Source of the DNA: a bacterium
GTDB taxonomy: Bacteria; Pseudomonadota; Alphaproteobacteria; Rhodobacterales; Rhodobacteraceae
Assembly (NCBI GenBank): GCA_016124195.1
Contig: WGOE01000004.1
Span: 186,001-250,000, forward strand
Reading direction: 5' to 3'
DNA length: 64,000 nt
The translations under genes and the position numbers were made by a program. Below are positions 45,915-54,689 of the stretch, piece after piece. The notes below the pieces were generated by a model. The model searched no databases and was not told the origin of the DNA. It saw only the letters and a list, made by a program, of their open reading frames with translations. Positions within the stretch are counted from its first letter, which is position 1; each line of letters opens with the position of its first letter.

Positions 45915-45947
45915 TTGATCCGCGTCAACACCGTTGACGCTGGTCAA
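45915..45947. promoter_or_regulatory. Tandem FNR/FixK-type boxes in a divergent promoter
   Basis: TTGATCCGCGTCAA (45915-45928) and TTGACGCTGGTCAA (45934-45947) lie 19 bases apart, centre to centre. The first is 75.5 bases from the leftward phosphotransferase start and the second 86.5 from the rightward zinc-protein start, so each probably serves one gene. Confidence 0.72.
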
Positions 45948-46026
45948 TGTGCCCGGCCGGGATGCGGAGAATGCTGCTTTCACGGCCTGCGCCGCAGGTC
46001 GTGGAAAATCGGGTAGGAGCAGACCG

Positions 46027-46347
46027 ATGCGTGACAATTCCCTTCAGATCAGACCGCAGCCCGCAACCGATGTCGGCATTGTTTTTCACGGCTGTCCCAG
46101 TTGTGGTGCCGGTCCCCTGCAGTCCCGCACGATCTCCAGCATCCTGTGGCAGGGCGACAAGGCCGTGATGGTGCGGGGCGTGCCCGTCACGATCTGCGCC
46201 GCCTGCGGCGAAGACATCATCAGCGAGGCGACCGCCCGCGATCTGCACCGCATCACCGGGGCCGCCTACGGCACCTTTTCCAGCGCAAAGCATGTCAGTA
46301 TCCCGGTGCTCGAATTCGGCAAGATCGCGAGTTCCAGCAGCACCTAG
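46027..46347 (+). CDS. YgiT-type zinc-finger protein (MqsA N-terminal-like)
   Basis: A 106-residue protein with two C-x2-C zinc ligand pairs, FHGCPSCGAGPLQ and TICAACGEDIIS, separated by the beta-hairpin typical of YgiT/MqsA-type antitoxin N termini. The C-terminal part (EATARDLHRITGAAYGTF) is short and shows no clear HTH. No MqsR-like toxin gene is adjacent, so it may be a stand-alone zinc protein rather than an antitoxin. The ATG at 46027 is seven bases from AGGAG. An FNR/FixK-type box lies upstream, linking it to the stress island. Confidence 0.72.
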   Translation: MRDNSLQIRPQPATDVGIVFHGCPSCGAGPLQSRTISSILWQGDKAVMVRGVPVTICAACGEDIISEATARDLHRITGAAYGTFSSAKHVSIPVLEFGKIASSSST

Positions 46348-46448
46348 CAAAGCAGCCGGAAGCGCCATGCCGGGGGCCACCCGGCGCGGCAGGGCAGGTG
46401 CGACCGTGCCAGAGACGCGGTCCGACTGCCGCGCCGGCGACGCACCGC

Positions 46449-46916
46449 TCAGCCGGTCACGCCGGCGTTGTGCATCGCATCTGTTATGGCCTGCCTCAGG
46501 TCGGCTTCCGACAGGAGCAAGAGGTTCTTCGGCACCTCGCGGAGAACCAGTCTGCGCAGCATCATGGGCATCGACAGGCGCAGATTGCCCAGCACGTCGT
46601 GTTCGGCATAGATCACCAGCCGGTCCAGTTCCCCGGCGCGTCGGTGACATTCCAGAAGGGCTATGACCTGACGGGCGAAGGCCCGCATATCTTCGGCCAC
46701 GGGATCGTGCCGGACGTCGCGCGACCGATGCCGCCCGCCGCGTCCCGGGGCAGGGCGCGAAGGTCCGCCCGCAAGGGATGCCTTCACATGCAGGCCTTCG
46801 GATTTCATCACCAGTTCCGGCAGCCCATCCGTGTCGCGGTCATCAAGCCCGCGTAGGATCCGCGCGCGCGCGCCGTTCATGACCAGCGCCCAAGTCCGCT
46901 TCTTGTTGCCCATCAT
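46449..46916 (-). CDS. Host-attachment-family protein (Host_attach, eRF1-like fold)
   Basis: A 155-residue protein of the family annotated as required for attachment to host cells. It has TWALVMNGARARILRGL near the start, a basic variable middle (RPAPGRGGRHRSRDVRHD), then FARQVIALLECHRR, LDRLVIYAEHDVLGNLR and the final LREVPKNLLLLSEADLRQAI. These match the conserved order A-D-x-x-x-A-R, P-x-x-L-G-x-L-R and K-D-L. The biochemical role is not established; in many proteobacteria it neighbours Hsp20 or universal-stress genes. A TTGATGGCGGTCAA box is centred 67.5 bases upstream. Confidence 0.82.
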   Translation of the reverse strand: MMGNKKRTWALVMNGARARILRGLDDRDTDGLPELVMKSEGLHVKASLAGGPSRPAPGRGGRHRSRDVRHDPVAEDMRAFARQVIALLECHRRAGELDRLVIYAEHDVLGNLRLSMPMMLRRLVLREVPKNLLLLSEADLRQAITDAMHNAGVTG

Positions 46917-46976
46917 CGTATCACCCGGAAGTGAAGTTGCTGCGCTACTTTCTTCATCGGCTTTGCGCGCGTGGCA

Positions 46977-46990
46977 TTGATGGCGGTCAA
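46977..46990. promoter_or_regulatory. FNR/FixK-type box upstream of the host-attachment-family gene
   Basis: TTGATGGCGGTCAA fits TTGAY-N4-RTCAA. It is 67.5 bases from the leftward start and about 119 from the rightward FecR-domain gene. Confidence 0.65.
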
Positions 46991-47102
46991 TTCCTGACGA
47001 GGGCGCTGGCCTGCGCCACGCCCCCGGCGGCCGACCGCGGTGCTATGCGGCGGCGCCCGAAGCTGCTAGGATCGCGAGGTCTTGTGGCAGAGGAAACCGA
47101 CC

Positions 47103-47765
47103 ATGCTCATCGGATCGAAAGGCCGGCCCAATGCGCCAAGGGCGCGCCTTGCGGGGGCTGGGCTGGCCATGGTGCTTGCGCTTGTTGGCCTTGGCGCGCG
47201 GGCGGCCGATACGCAACGGGCCTGCAGCGTGGACGGCATGTCGCGCGGCGGCGAAGCGCAGCTGGCGGTCAAGGGGCAGTGGCAGCCCATCGCCAAGGGT
47301 CAGGTCCTGGCACCCGATGCGAGGCTGCGCACCGGGCCGAACACGCGGCTGCACGTGACCTGCGACGACGGGATCGCCGTCACAATCGGCGTCGCCACCG
47401 AGATCGCGCTGACCGGGCTGGTCGGGGCGGCGGGCCCCGACCGCAGCATCGTGATGCATCTGACCGCAGGCTCGACCGGGATCGTGGCACCCAGGCACAC
47501 CTGGGACAGGTTCGAGGTTGCGACCGATGTCGCCATCGCCTCGGTCCGTTCGACCGAATGGCTGGTCGAGCGCGGCCCCGATGGCACCTCGTCCGTCTTC
47601 ACCCGCCGCGGGCTGGTGGCGGTCAGAGCCGGCGGCACAGAGGTCGCGGTGAATGCGGGCAAGGGCGTTTCTGTTTCGGCGGGGGCGGTGATGGGTCCGG
47701 TCAACACCTGGAGCCGCGCCCACATCGCCGAATCCGGGCGCGCGCTTGGCTTTGACTGGAAATGA
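47103..47765 (+). CDS. Periplasmic FecR-domain protein
   Basis: A 220-residue exported protein. After a basic N terminus and hydrophobic signal (LAGAGLAMVLALVGLGARAA), it carries a FecR domain: QWQPIAKGQVLAPDARLRTG, LHVTCDDGIAVTIG, VMHLTAGSTGIVAP and FEVATDVAIASVRSTEWLVE. Such proteins often sit in front of CHASE2 adenylate cyclases, as here, where the stop overlaps the cyclase ATG. They may form a periplasmic input to the cyclase, but this has not been shown. The ATG at 47103 is preferred over 47082, since GAGGAAA lies between. Confidence 0.82.
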   Translation: MLIGSKGRPNAPRARLAGAGLAMVLALVGLGARAADTQRACSVDGMSRGGEAQLAVKGQWQPIAKGQVLAPDARLRTGPNTRLHVTCDDGIAVTIGVATEIALTGLVGAAGPDRSIVMHLTAGSTGIVAPRHTWDRFEVATDVAIASVRSTEWLVERGPDGTSSVFTRRGLVAVRAGGTEVAVNAGKGVSVSAGAVMGPVNTWSRAHIAESGRALGFDWK

Positions 47766-49657
47766 CGGCACGGCCGCGTGCCCGGCCCGGCTGGATCGGT
47801 GTCCTGGCGACTGCGGCGCTGTGCCTGGGCTTTGCGCTGTGGCGCGTCCTTTCGGGTGATGCCGTGACCGACGGCTGGCAGGATCGCTCGGTCGATCTGC
47901 GCTTTGTGCTGCGCGGTCCGCGCCCGGCGCCGCCTGATCTGGCCATCGTGGCGATCGACGAGGCGACGGTTGATCGTCACGGCTGGTCGCCACCGCCGCG
48001 CGCGCTGTTTGCCCGGGCGATCCAGACCGTGCTTGCGGCGCGACCCGCCGCCCTTGCCATCGACATGCTGTTTCTGGATGCCACCGATCAGGATGCGGCA
48101 CTGCAAGCGGCGCTCGCCGCCGGTGCGGGGCGGGTGATCCTGGGTACGGCGGCCGATTATGCTGCCGCGGGTCCGGTCTCGCGGTCGCCGGCGCTCGAGG
48201 CGGCGCTGGTGAACAGCGCCCTGCCCACCGTGGCCGGACAGGCTGCGGTCGCGACCCCGGCCCCCCGGCTTTTCGCGCCCAATGACCGTTTCCTGACCGA
48301 TGCCACGCTGGGTCATGTCAACATCATCGCCGCGGCCGACCGGGTCGCGCGTCGGGTTCCGCTGACCGAATGGATGGGCGAGGACCTTTATCTGCCGGCC
48401 CTTTCCCTGGCGGCAGCGCTGCAGTTCGCCGGGGCCGCGCCCCCGATCCTCAGCCCGGGCCAAAGCATCGCGGTCGCGGGCCGCAAGATCGCCACCGACC
48501 GGCACGGCGCCGTTCTGGTCAATCTTTACGGAAAACACGGCGCGGTGCCGACTTATAGCCTTGAAGATCTGGTCGGCGGGCGCGTGCCGGCCGAAGCTCT
48601 GGCCGGTCATGCGGTCTTTCTGGGCATCACGGCGGCCAGCCTGTCGGACGAATTCGCCACCGCCTTCGACGCCCATACCCCCGGCGTGGAGGTTCTGGCG
48701 ACACTGGCCGGCAATCTGATGACCGGGGACCTTTTGATCGAGGATGCCACGACCCGGGCCGCGACCGTCGCGCTGACCTGCCTTCAGCTGCTGGCGCTGG
48801 CAGGTTCGCTTGGCATCCGCCGCCTGGGCCTTTTCGCGCTGAGCCTGAGCCTGCCTTGGGCGGCGGGCCTTGGCGCGCTGGTGCTGGCCTTTGACCGCGC
48901 CAACCTCGTGCTGGACGCGCCGGCCGTGGTTTTCACGCTCCTCCTGGGCAGCGGCGCCGTCGTCGCCCGGCGTCTGACGCGCGAGACCTTGCGGTCTGGA
49001 CGGCTGGCCAGCGAAAGGCAGAACTTGTCGCGCTATGTCTCCCCCCTTTTGGCCGAGGATCTGGCCCGGTCCGCGACACCCGATTTCGCCGGCCGCACCC
49101 AGGCCGCGACGGTGCTGTTCGTCGATCTGGCCGGCTATACGACCCTGTCCGAGGCCCTGTCCCCGGCCGAGACGCAAAGCCTGCTGCACGGGCTCCACAT
49201 CGCCTACGAGGGTGCCGCCTCGGACCATCGCGGCGTCGTGGCCGGGTTTTGGGGCGACGGCGCGATGATCGCCTTTGGCCTGCCGCAGCCACAGGCCGAC
49301 GATGCCGCGCGCGCGATTGCCTGTGGCCACGCGCTGCTGGCCCGTGCTGCGAGCTTGACCCCGCCCGACCGGCTGGGCCAGCCCCTGCGGCTCAGGGTCA
49401 GCATTCATTCCGGCGTGGTCGTGGCCGCGATGGCCGGAAGCGACCGTCAGGCCCAGGTCACGCTGAACGGCGACACGGTGAACGTGGCAAGCCGCCTGCA
49501 AGAGGTGGCCAAGCAGAACGGGGTGAGCTTTGTCCTTTCCCGTGCGACGCTGGCCGAGGCAGAGGCGGCATCTCCGGGATCGGCGGCCGGATTTTCCCGG
49601 CTTGGACCTGCCGCGATCCGCGGTCGCGCCGAACCGATCGAGGTCTGGTCGCACTGA
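47762..49657 (+). CDS. CHASE2-domain adenylate/guanylate cyclase (class III)
   Basis: A 631-residue membrane enzyme producing cAMP (possibly cGMP). A first membrane segment (WIGVLATAALCLGFALW) precedes a periplasmic CHASE2 domain (DLAIVAIDEATVDRHGW, DMLFLDATDQD). Three membrane segments follow at about residues 330-400, then a class III cyclase domain: VLFVDLAGYTTLSEAL with a metal Asp, GVVAGFWGDGAMIAFG with the second Asp, and VTLNGDTVNVASRLQEVAKQ. Overlaps the FecR-domain gene by ATGA. Its product could feed a Crp-type regulator, though the two in this window look FNR/FixK-like. Confidence 0.92.
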   Translation: MTARPRARPGWIGVLATAALCLGFALWRVLSGDAVTDGWQDRSVDLRFVLRGPRPAPPDLAIVAIDEATVDRHGWSPPPRALFARAIQTVLAARPAALAIDMLFLDATDQDAALQAALAAGAGRVILGTAADYAAAGPVSRSPALEAALVNSALPTVAGQAAVATPAPRLFAPNDRFLTDATLGHVNIIAAADRVARRVPLTEWMGEDLYLPALSLAAALQFAGAAPPILSPGQSIAVAGRKIATDRHGAVLVNLYGKHGAVPTYSLEDLVGGRVPAEALAGHAVFLGITAASLSDEFATAFDAHTPGVEVLATLAGNLMTGDLLIEDATTRAATVALTCLQLLALAGSLGIRRLGLFALSLSLPWAAGLGALVLAFDRANLVLDAPAVVFTLLLGSGAVVARRLTRETLRSGRLASERQNLSRYVSPLLAEDLARSATPDFAGRTQAATVLFVDLAGYTTLSEALSPAETQSLLHGLHIAYEGAASDHRGVVAGFWGDGAMIAFGLPQPQADDAARAIACGHALLARAASLTPPDRLGQPLRLRVSIHSGVVVAAMAGSDRQAQVTLNGDTVNVASRLQEVAKQNGVSFVLSRATLAEAEAASPGSAAGFSRLGPAAIRGRAEPIEVWSH

Positions 49658-49730
49658 CCCGCCGCCATCGGTGCGGTCGATCGTGCGCTGCGGCGCGCTT
49701 TTGGCGTGGCGCTGCGGGTTTGCGCGGCTG

Positions 49731-51236
49731 TCACGGGTTTGTGGTCAAAGGCTCCAGATCCCAGACCGCGACCAGACGGTCCGGGGTCTTTCGGTTGCGC
49801 ATGGCAAGGCGGGTCTTGGGCCCGTGCGGCACCTCAGGGGCGTCCTCGACGAAGCGGACCGGTTCGATCCCGGTGATATCTTCGACCAGAAGTCCGATCC
49901 GTTCGCCCGCGCTGCGCACGATCACGATGCCGGACCGGATCCCCCGATGCGCCTCGGTCACGCCGGCGAGCCAGGTCATGCAGAACACCGGCAACAGCGC
50001 ATCGCGGTGCCGGACCCAGCCAAGATAGCCGTCGTGGCGCGGCTGGGCATCGTCCAGCGCGGCCGGGCGGGGTGCGATCTCTTCCACGTCCTGGATCGGC
50101 AGGGCGCGCAGACCGCCGGCACGCACGAAGATGGCGGTGCCGGCCACGCCCTTTGGACCATCGGCGATGTCCGTGGCCACCAGGGCCTTGTCGGCGCGGC
50201 GATGGGCGACGCCGGCCAGAGACTGCACCTGCGGCTCTGCGATCAGCTTTTCGATATCAAGGACATAGCAGGGTTCGCCCTGGGCATCGAAGACCACGCC
50301 CAGAAACAGGTCTGGGCGCGCGCAGGGCGCTTTGGGCATCGGTGCGATCTGGCCGCGCTGCAGGTGCAGGATGTCCGAGATGCGATCGCTGCGCAGCGTC
50401 AGGCTGCGCGCGGCGTCCAGCCTGACCACGACGCCGCCCGATTGCAGGAGCCGCTCGGCCCCGGCGGCAAAACCCGTGTAGATGCGCGGATTCATCAGCG
50501 CCATCTCGATCCCGTGGCGTTCCACCGTGCCTTCGCAGGCGCCGTGGAACAGCACGCGGCTGTCAACGACGGTGTCGGCCAGCGTCGCCTCGATCTGGCG
50601 GACCGAAACGCAATAGCGCCAGGTGCCGATCTCGCAGCGCAGATACTGGCTGGAGCGGTCCAGATGCCGGGATGGGGCCGGACGCTCGGTCGCATGGGGC
50701 ACATCCACCATGTCAATGAGGGCGCGCGCGTCCAGCAGGCTGACGACCTCCTCGCCGAAAAGCGCCACGCCCGGTAGAACCGTGCGCGCCGGGGCCGAAC
50801 CGGCCGGGTCAAGATCCTGAACGGTCAGGTCCCGCGACTGCACGATGCGGTGCACGTCGTGGGCCGCAATGCCGACCACACGGTCATCGGCTCGCAGAAT
50901 GGCAATGATGCCAGGGCTTTGGCCGGGCGGCGACCCCGGCAAGGGCAGGGTCAGGGCGGTCGCAAGGTCCAGCACCGGAATCACCTGACCGCGCAGGGCC
51001 ACGCATCCCACCGCGTGGCGACCACCCGCGGGCAAGGGCTGCAGACCGGGCGGGCGCACCATCACTTCGCGCAGGTTGGCGACCGGAATGCCAAGGGTCA
51101 GGCCGCCCAGCGAGATCAGCGCGGTCGCCCCATTGGCCGCGGGGAAAGGATCGCGCGGACCGGTCCCCGCCGCGATATTCGCCGGCAAGAGCGACGCTAT
51201 TGGCTCTGCTCCCGGCGTGCTGGCCGCGCCATCCAT
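49731..51236 (-). CDS. Triple CheW-domain chemotaxis protein
   Basis: A 501-residue protein built from three CheW-like domains in tandem (about 35-165, 195-330 and 360-495). The first is most canonical: LISLGGLTLGIPVANLREVM, GCVALRGQVIPVLDLATAL and IGIAAHDVHRIVQ-like residues. The second (YLRCEIGTWRYCVSVRQIEA) and third (IFVRAGGLRALPIQDVEEIA) are more diverged. CheW domains link receptors to the CheA kinase; three in one chain suggests a scaffold. It starts one base after the stop of the chemoreceptor gene, so the two are co-expressed. No cheA, cheY or flagellar gene is in the window. Confidence 0.9.
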   Translation of the reverse strand: MDGAASTPGAEPIASLLPANIAAGTGPRDPFPAANGATALISLGGLTLGIPVANLREVMVRPPGLQPLPAGGRHAVGCVALRGQVIPVLDLATALTLPLPGSPPGQSPGIIAILRADDRVVGIAAHDVHRIVQSRDLTVQDLDPAGSAPARTVLPGVALFGEEVVSLLDARALIDMVDVPHATERPAPSRHLDRSSQYLRCEIGTWRYCVSVRQIEATLADTVVDSRVLFHGACEGTVERHGIEMALMNPRIYTGFAAGAERLLQSGGVVVRLDAARSLTLRSDRISDILHLQRGQIAPMPKAPCARPDLFLGVVFDAQGEPCYVLDIEKLIAEPQVQSLAGVAHRRADKALVATDIADGPKGVAGTAIFVRAGGLRALPIQDVEEIAPRPAALDDAQPRHDGYLGWVRHRDALLPVFCMTWLAGVTEAHRGIRSGIVIVRSAGERIGLLVEDITGIEPVRFVEDAPEVPHGPKTRLAMRNRKTPDRLVAVWDLEPLTTNP

Positions 51237-51237
51237 A

Positions 51238-54006
51238 TCAGGCTGCCTTCGTGACCGACGCCAGTTCGGAAATCAGGCCCACGACGTCGCGCGACACGCT
51301 TTCCTGATCTGCCACCGAAACCGAGATGCGGTCGATCGACGTGGCCGTCTCTCCCACGCTTTGCACGATGCGTTCGAAGGCCGTGCGCGCCGCCCGCGAC
51401 CGTTCCGCCCCGAGGCCGACCCGTGACGTGCTTTCGCTGATCAGCTTGGCGATATCCATCGCCGCATGCGAACTGCGTTCGGCCAGCTTGCGCACCTCAT
51501 CGGCCACGACCGAGAAGCCGACGCCGTATTCGCCGGCCCGCGCCGCCTCGATGGCGGCGTTGAAGGCCAGAAGGTTGGTCTGGTTGGCAATCTCGGTGAT
51601 GACTTTGATGATATTGGAGATTTCTGCCGAAGAGGTCGATATCATCTCGATCGAGTTGATCGCGTTGTTCAGCGCATCGAAACCTTCAGAGGCATTGGCG
51701 CGGGTTTCGGCCGAATGGCTCAGGCTTTGCGCGGTGGAGGAATTGATCTGCTTGATCGAGCCGGACAGCCGGTCGACCATCCGTGCCATCGCCGCGGCCC
51801 TTTCGCGGATTGCGACCTCCAGTTGCACCTGGTCGGTGATGTCATGGGCATATTTGATCACGCCGATCGGCTGGCCGTGGATGTCGAGCAGTGGCGAGTA
51901 GCTGGCGTGGATCCAGATGTCGCGGTCGTATTTGCCCAGGCGATGGAAGCGGCCCTGCTGCGCCTCGCCCCTGCGCAGACTGGCCCAGAAATTGCGGTAG
52001 GTCTGCGATTTGATATGGTCGGCCGAGCAGAAGATCGCGTGGTGCTGGCCGATGATCTCGCGCAGCGAATAGCCGGACAGCAGAAGGAAATTCTCGTTCG
52101 CGGCCTTGATGTTGCCTTCAAGATCGAACTCGACCACCGCCTGGCTGCGGGTGATCGCATCGAACTTGCTTTCGAACTGGGCATTGGCCAGGCGTTCGGC
52201 CGTGACGTCGGTGGCAAATTTGACAACCTTGGTCGGGCGTCCATCCAGATCGAAGATCGGGTTGTAGGTGGCGCGGATGAACACCTCGCGCCCGTCCCGC
52301 CTGATGCGGATATACTCGCCGGCGTCGAATTCACCGCGGGCCAGTTTCTCCCAGAAGGCACGATAGGCTTCGCTGGTGGCATGGTCCTTGGTGCAGAAGA
52401 TCCGGTGATGCTGGCCGGCGATCTGTTCGGCCGTATAGCCCATCAGGTCGAGGAAGTTCGCATTGGCGGTCAGCACATTGCCCTGCAGGTCGAATTCCAC
52501 GACCGCCATCGAACGGTCGCAGGCGCGCGTCTTGCCCTCGAAATCGGCATTGATCAGGCGCTGTTCGGTCACGTCGCGGCCATGAAACAGCACCCGGCTG
52601 ACCTTGCCATCCAGATCGTAGATCGGGCTGTAGGTGCCTTGGGCGAAAAAGACCTGACCGCCCCGGCCATAGCGGCGGTATTCGGCGGTGATCGCCTCTC
52701 CCTTTTTCAGCCGTTGCAGATGCGAGCGGAACTCGTTGGTTTCGATGGCATCGGTCTGCCAGAGCATCGCCTCGGATTTGCCGCGCAAGTCCTCGATCCG
52801 GTAGCCCGAATGGGCGAGAAACATCTCGTTGGCCTGGAGAATCGTGCCGCGATCGTCCATTTCCAGCATGAGTTCAGTGCGCGACAGCGCTTCGAGCCTG
52901 CCAGCCATGTCATTGACGGCCGAGCGCTGTTCGGTCACGTCCATCGCGACCTTGACCACGCGGGCAATCTCTCCGCCCGGGCCGGCGATGGGATTGTAGC
53001 TGGCCTGCAGCCAGACCGGGCGCCCATCCTTGGTGATCCGCTTGTATTCGCCCATGTCGAAGGTGCCATCGGCCAGCTTCTTCCAGAACTGCTTGTAGGC
53101 GGCGCTGCGGACATAATCCGGCTCGCAGAAGATGCGGTGGTGCTTGCCCACCAGCTCTTCGCGGCTATAGCCCATCAGCGACAGGAATTTCGCGTTCGCC
53201 TCGATCACATTGCCTTCCAGATCGAATTCGACCATGGCCATGGCCTTGCCGAAGGCATTCAGCCGGCCGCTGTTTTCGGCCGCGGCGGTCTTGGCCGCCG
53301 TCACGTCCATGGCGAATTTGGCCACCCTTGCGACCTTGCCGTCGGGTCCGAAGATCGGGTTGTAGCTGGCGCGGATCCAGACGGACTGACCCGAGGCGGT
53401 GATCCTTTCGAATTCGCCGTCGATGATCTCGCCCTTGGCCAGCTTGCGCCACATCTCGACATAATCGCTCGAAGCGGCAAAGGCCTTGCGGCAGAAGATG
53501 CGGTGGTGGCGGTTCTTGAGGCCCTCCGCGTCATATCCCATCAGGTCGAGGAAATTGGCATTGGCGCGCAGGATATTGCCTTCAGTGTCGAATTCGATCA
53601 CGGCCTGCACGCGTTCGATGGCGCTCATCTTGCTGACGAGGTCGGCGTCCTTGGGCACGAGGCGGCCGTTCAGGACCAGCGTCGGCACCTCTTCGGAGGC
53701 ATCGCGCAGAAAGCCGTGAAAGGTCACGGCGGCGTCGTCATCGGCCAGGTGGGTGTGAAATTCGACCGGATCGTTGCCGCCCAGGGCCGCGTTCAGCCGG
53801 TCGAGCAGATAGCTGCCCTCGCGCACCAGATCGGGCAGACGGCAGCCCACCACCGACACATTGCCCCCGCCCACCAGCCGGTCGGCGGCCGCGTTGGCCA
53901 TCAGGACCATCCCGTCGCTGGCCCTGACCCGCATCACCATGCTCGTCATCAGCATCAGACGGTTTGCGGTTTCGATATCGGCGGCGTCAAGGTTTAGGGC
54001 TGTCAT
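51238..54006 (-). CDS. Soluble multi-PAS methyl-accepting chemotaxis protein
   Basis: A 922-residue receptor with no membrane segment, so cytosolic. Residues about 10-115 are a decayed PAS-like domain ([20 protein letters not shown]). Five PAS-PAC units of about 122 residues follow, each with a version of [24 protein letters not shown] and, in four of five, HHRIFC. The fourth unit, counting the decayed one, reads [20 protein letters not shown] and lacks HHRIFC. The last 175 residues are an MCP signalling hairpin with [21 protein letters not shown] and [20 protein letters not shown] is six bases from the ATG at 54006. It is adjacent to the triple-CheW gene. Confidence 0.92.
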   Translation of the reverse strand: MTALNLDAADIETANRLMLMTSMVMRVRASDGMVLMANAAADRLVGGGNVSVVGCRLPDLVREGSYLLDRLNAALGGNDPVEFHTHLADDDAAVTFHGFLRDASEEVPTLVLNGRLVPKDADLVSKMSAIERVQAVIEFDTEGNILRANANFLDLMGYDAEGLKNRHHRIFCRKAFAASSDYVEMWRKLAKGEIIDGEFERITASGQSVWIRASYNPIFGPDGKVARVAKFAMDVTAAKTAAAENSGRLNAFGKAMAMVEFDLEGNVIEANAKFLSLMGYSREELVGKHHRIFCEPDYVRSAAYKQFWKKLADGTFDMGEYKRITKDGRPVWLQASYNPIAGPGGEIARVVKVAMDVTEQRSAVNDMAGRLEALSRTELMLEMDDRGTILQANEMFLAHSGYRIEDLRGKSEAMLWQTDAIETNEFRSHLQRLKKGEAITAEYRRYGRGGQVFFAQGTYSPIYDLDGKVSRVLFHGRDVTEQRLINADFEGKTRACDRSMAVVEFDLQGNVLTANANFLDLMGYTAEQIAGQHHRIFCTKDHATSEAYRAFWEKLARGEFDAGEYIRIRRDGREVFIRATYNPIFDLDGRPTKVVKFATDVTAERLANAQFESKFDAITRSQAVVEFDLEGNIKAANENFLLLSGYSLREIIGQHHAIFCSADHIKSQTYRNFWASLRRGEAQQGRFHRLGKYDRDIWIHASYSPLLDIHGQPIGVIKYAHDITDQVQLEVAIRERAAAMARMVDRLSGSIKQINSSTAQSLSHSAETRANASEGFDALNNAINSIEMISTSSAEISNIIKVITEIANQTNLLAFNAAIEAARAGEYGVGFSVVADEVRKLAERSSHAAMDIAKLISESTSRVGLGAERSRAARTAFERIVQSVGETATSIDRISVSVADQESVSRDVVGLISELASVTKAA

Positions 54007-54689
54007 CTGTATCTCCGCGCGCGGGTCCTGCCCCCCCGGCTTATCCTGCCGGCCTGAAGCGACCGTTAACAACCGGTCAGGTCCGGGCCGCGCGACGCTT
54101 AAAATTCTCCTGATCGCCCTTGCCCGCCTCTTGAGTCACAAGGGCGACCGGCCACATCACGGTCTGCGGGAAGGCCGCAGCCGGCGCGGCCATGCCGATG
54201 TTGATGGCGTGAACGGGCAGGCGCGCCCGGGCGGGATGCCCGGCTGGGATGCCTGCTAGATAAACCGTGGCGAGGTGGCGGGGGCCGAGCGACGGCATGG
54301 CACGGCCAAGCGAACTTGCCGCGGGGTCGGGCACGGCCAGCCGCAATGGGTCGCGGCCTTCGCAGCGCGGGGTGCGATATTCCCGAAACCGCCAGGCCTC
54401 TGGCGGCGGACCCTGCATCAGGCACGGCAGATCAGTCGGCGCGTCATCCGGTTTGCGGCCCTGTGACGTCAGGTTTTCAGGTCAGATCAGCGCCCCGGGC
54501 CGCAAGGCGCCGCGTCGTTCGGGTTCGAGGATCAGGGCCCGATAACTCAGGTCCGCGCCGCCATGGCGACCGGATCGGTGAAGAGGCGGTCGGACAGCGC
54601 CGGAAAGGTCTGGTCCCGACCATGCAACTGCGTCGGGGCGCGCGGCGCCGCTGTCCTTGATCCGGCATTGCACGGGGCCACCGGGGTTG
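54007..54689. other. About 680-bp region without a supported gene
   Basis: Between the chemoreceptor start and the eroded RTX gene. Several high-G+C open frames exist on both strands, but none shows a recognisable family, ribosome site or consistent codon pattern. It may include more of the decayed RTX region. Confidence 0.5.

Noticed and set aside
51466-53997. An 843-codon plus-strand open frame opposite the chemoreceptor, itself repetitive
   Set aside because: Its repeats are the antisense image of the PAS duplications; no family resemblance.
54077-54418. Minus-strand frame between the chemoreceptor and the RTX remnant
   Set aside because: No family, signal or ribosome site recognised; the region has several equally open frames.
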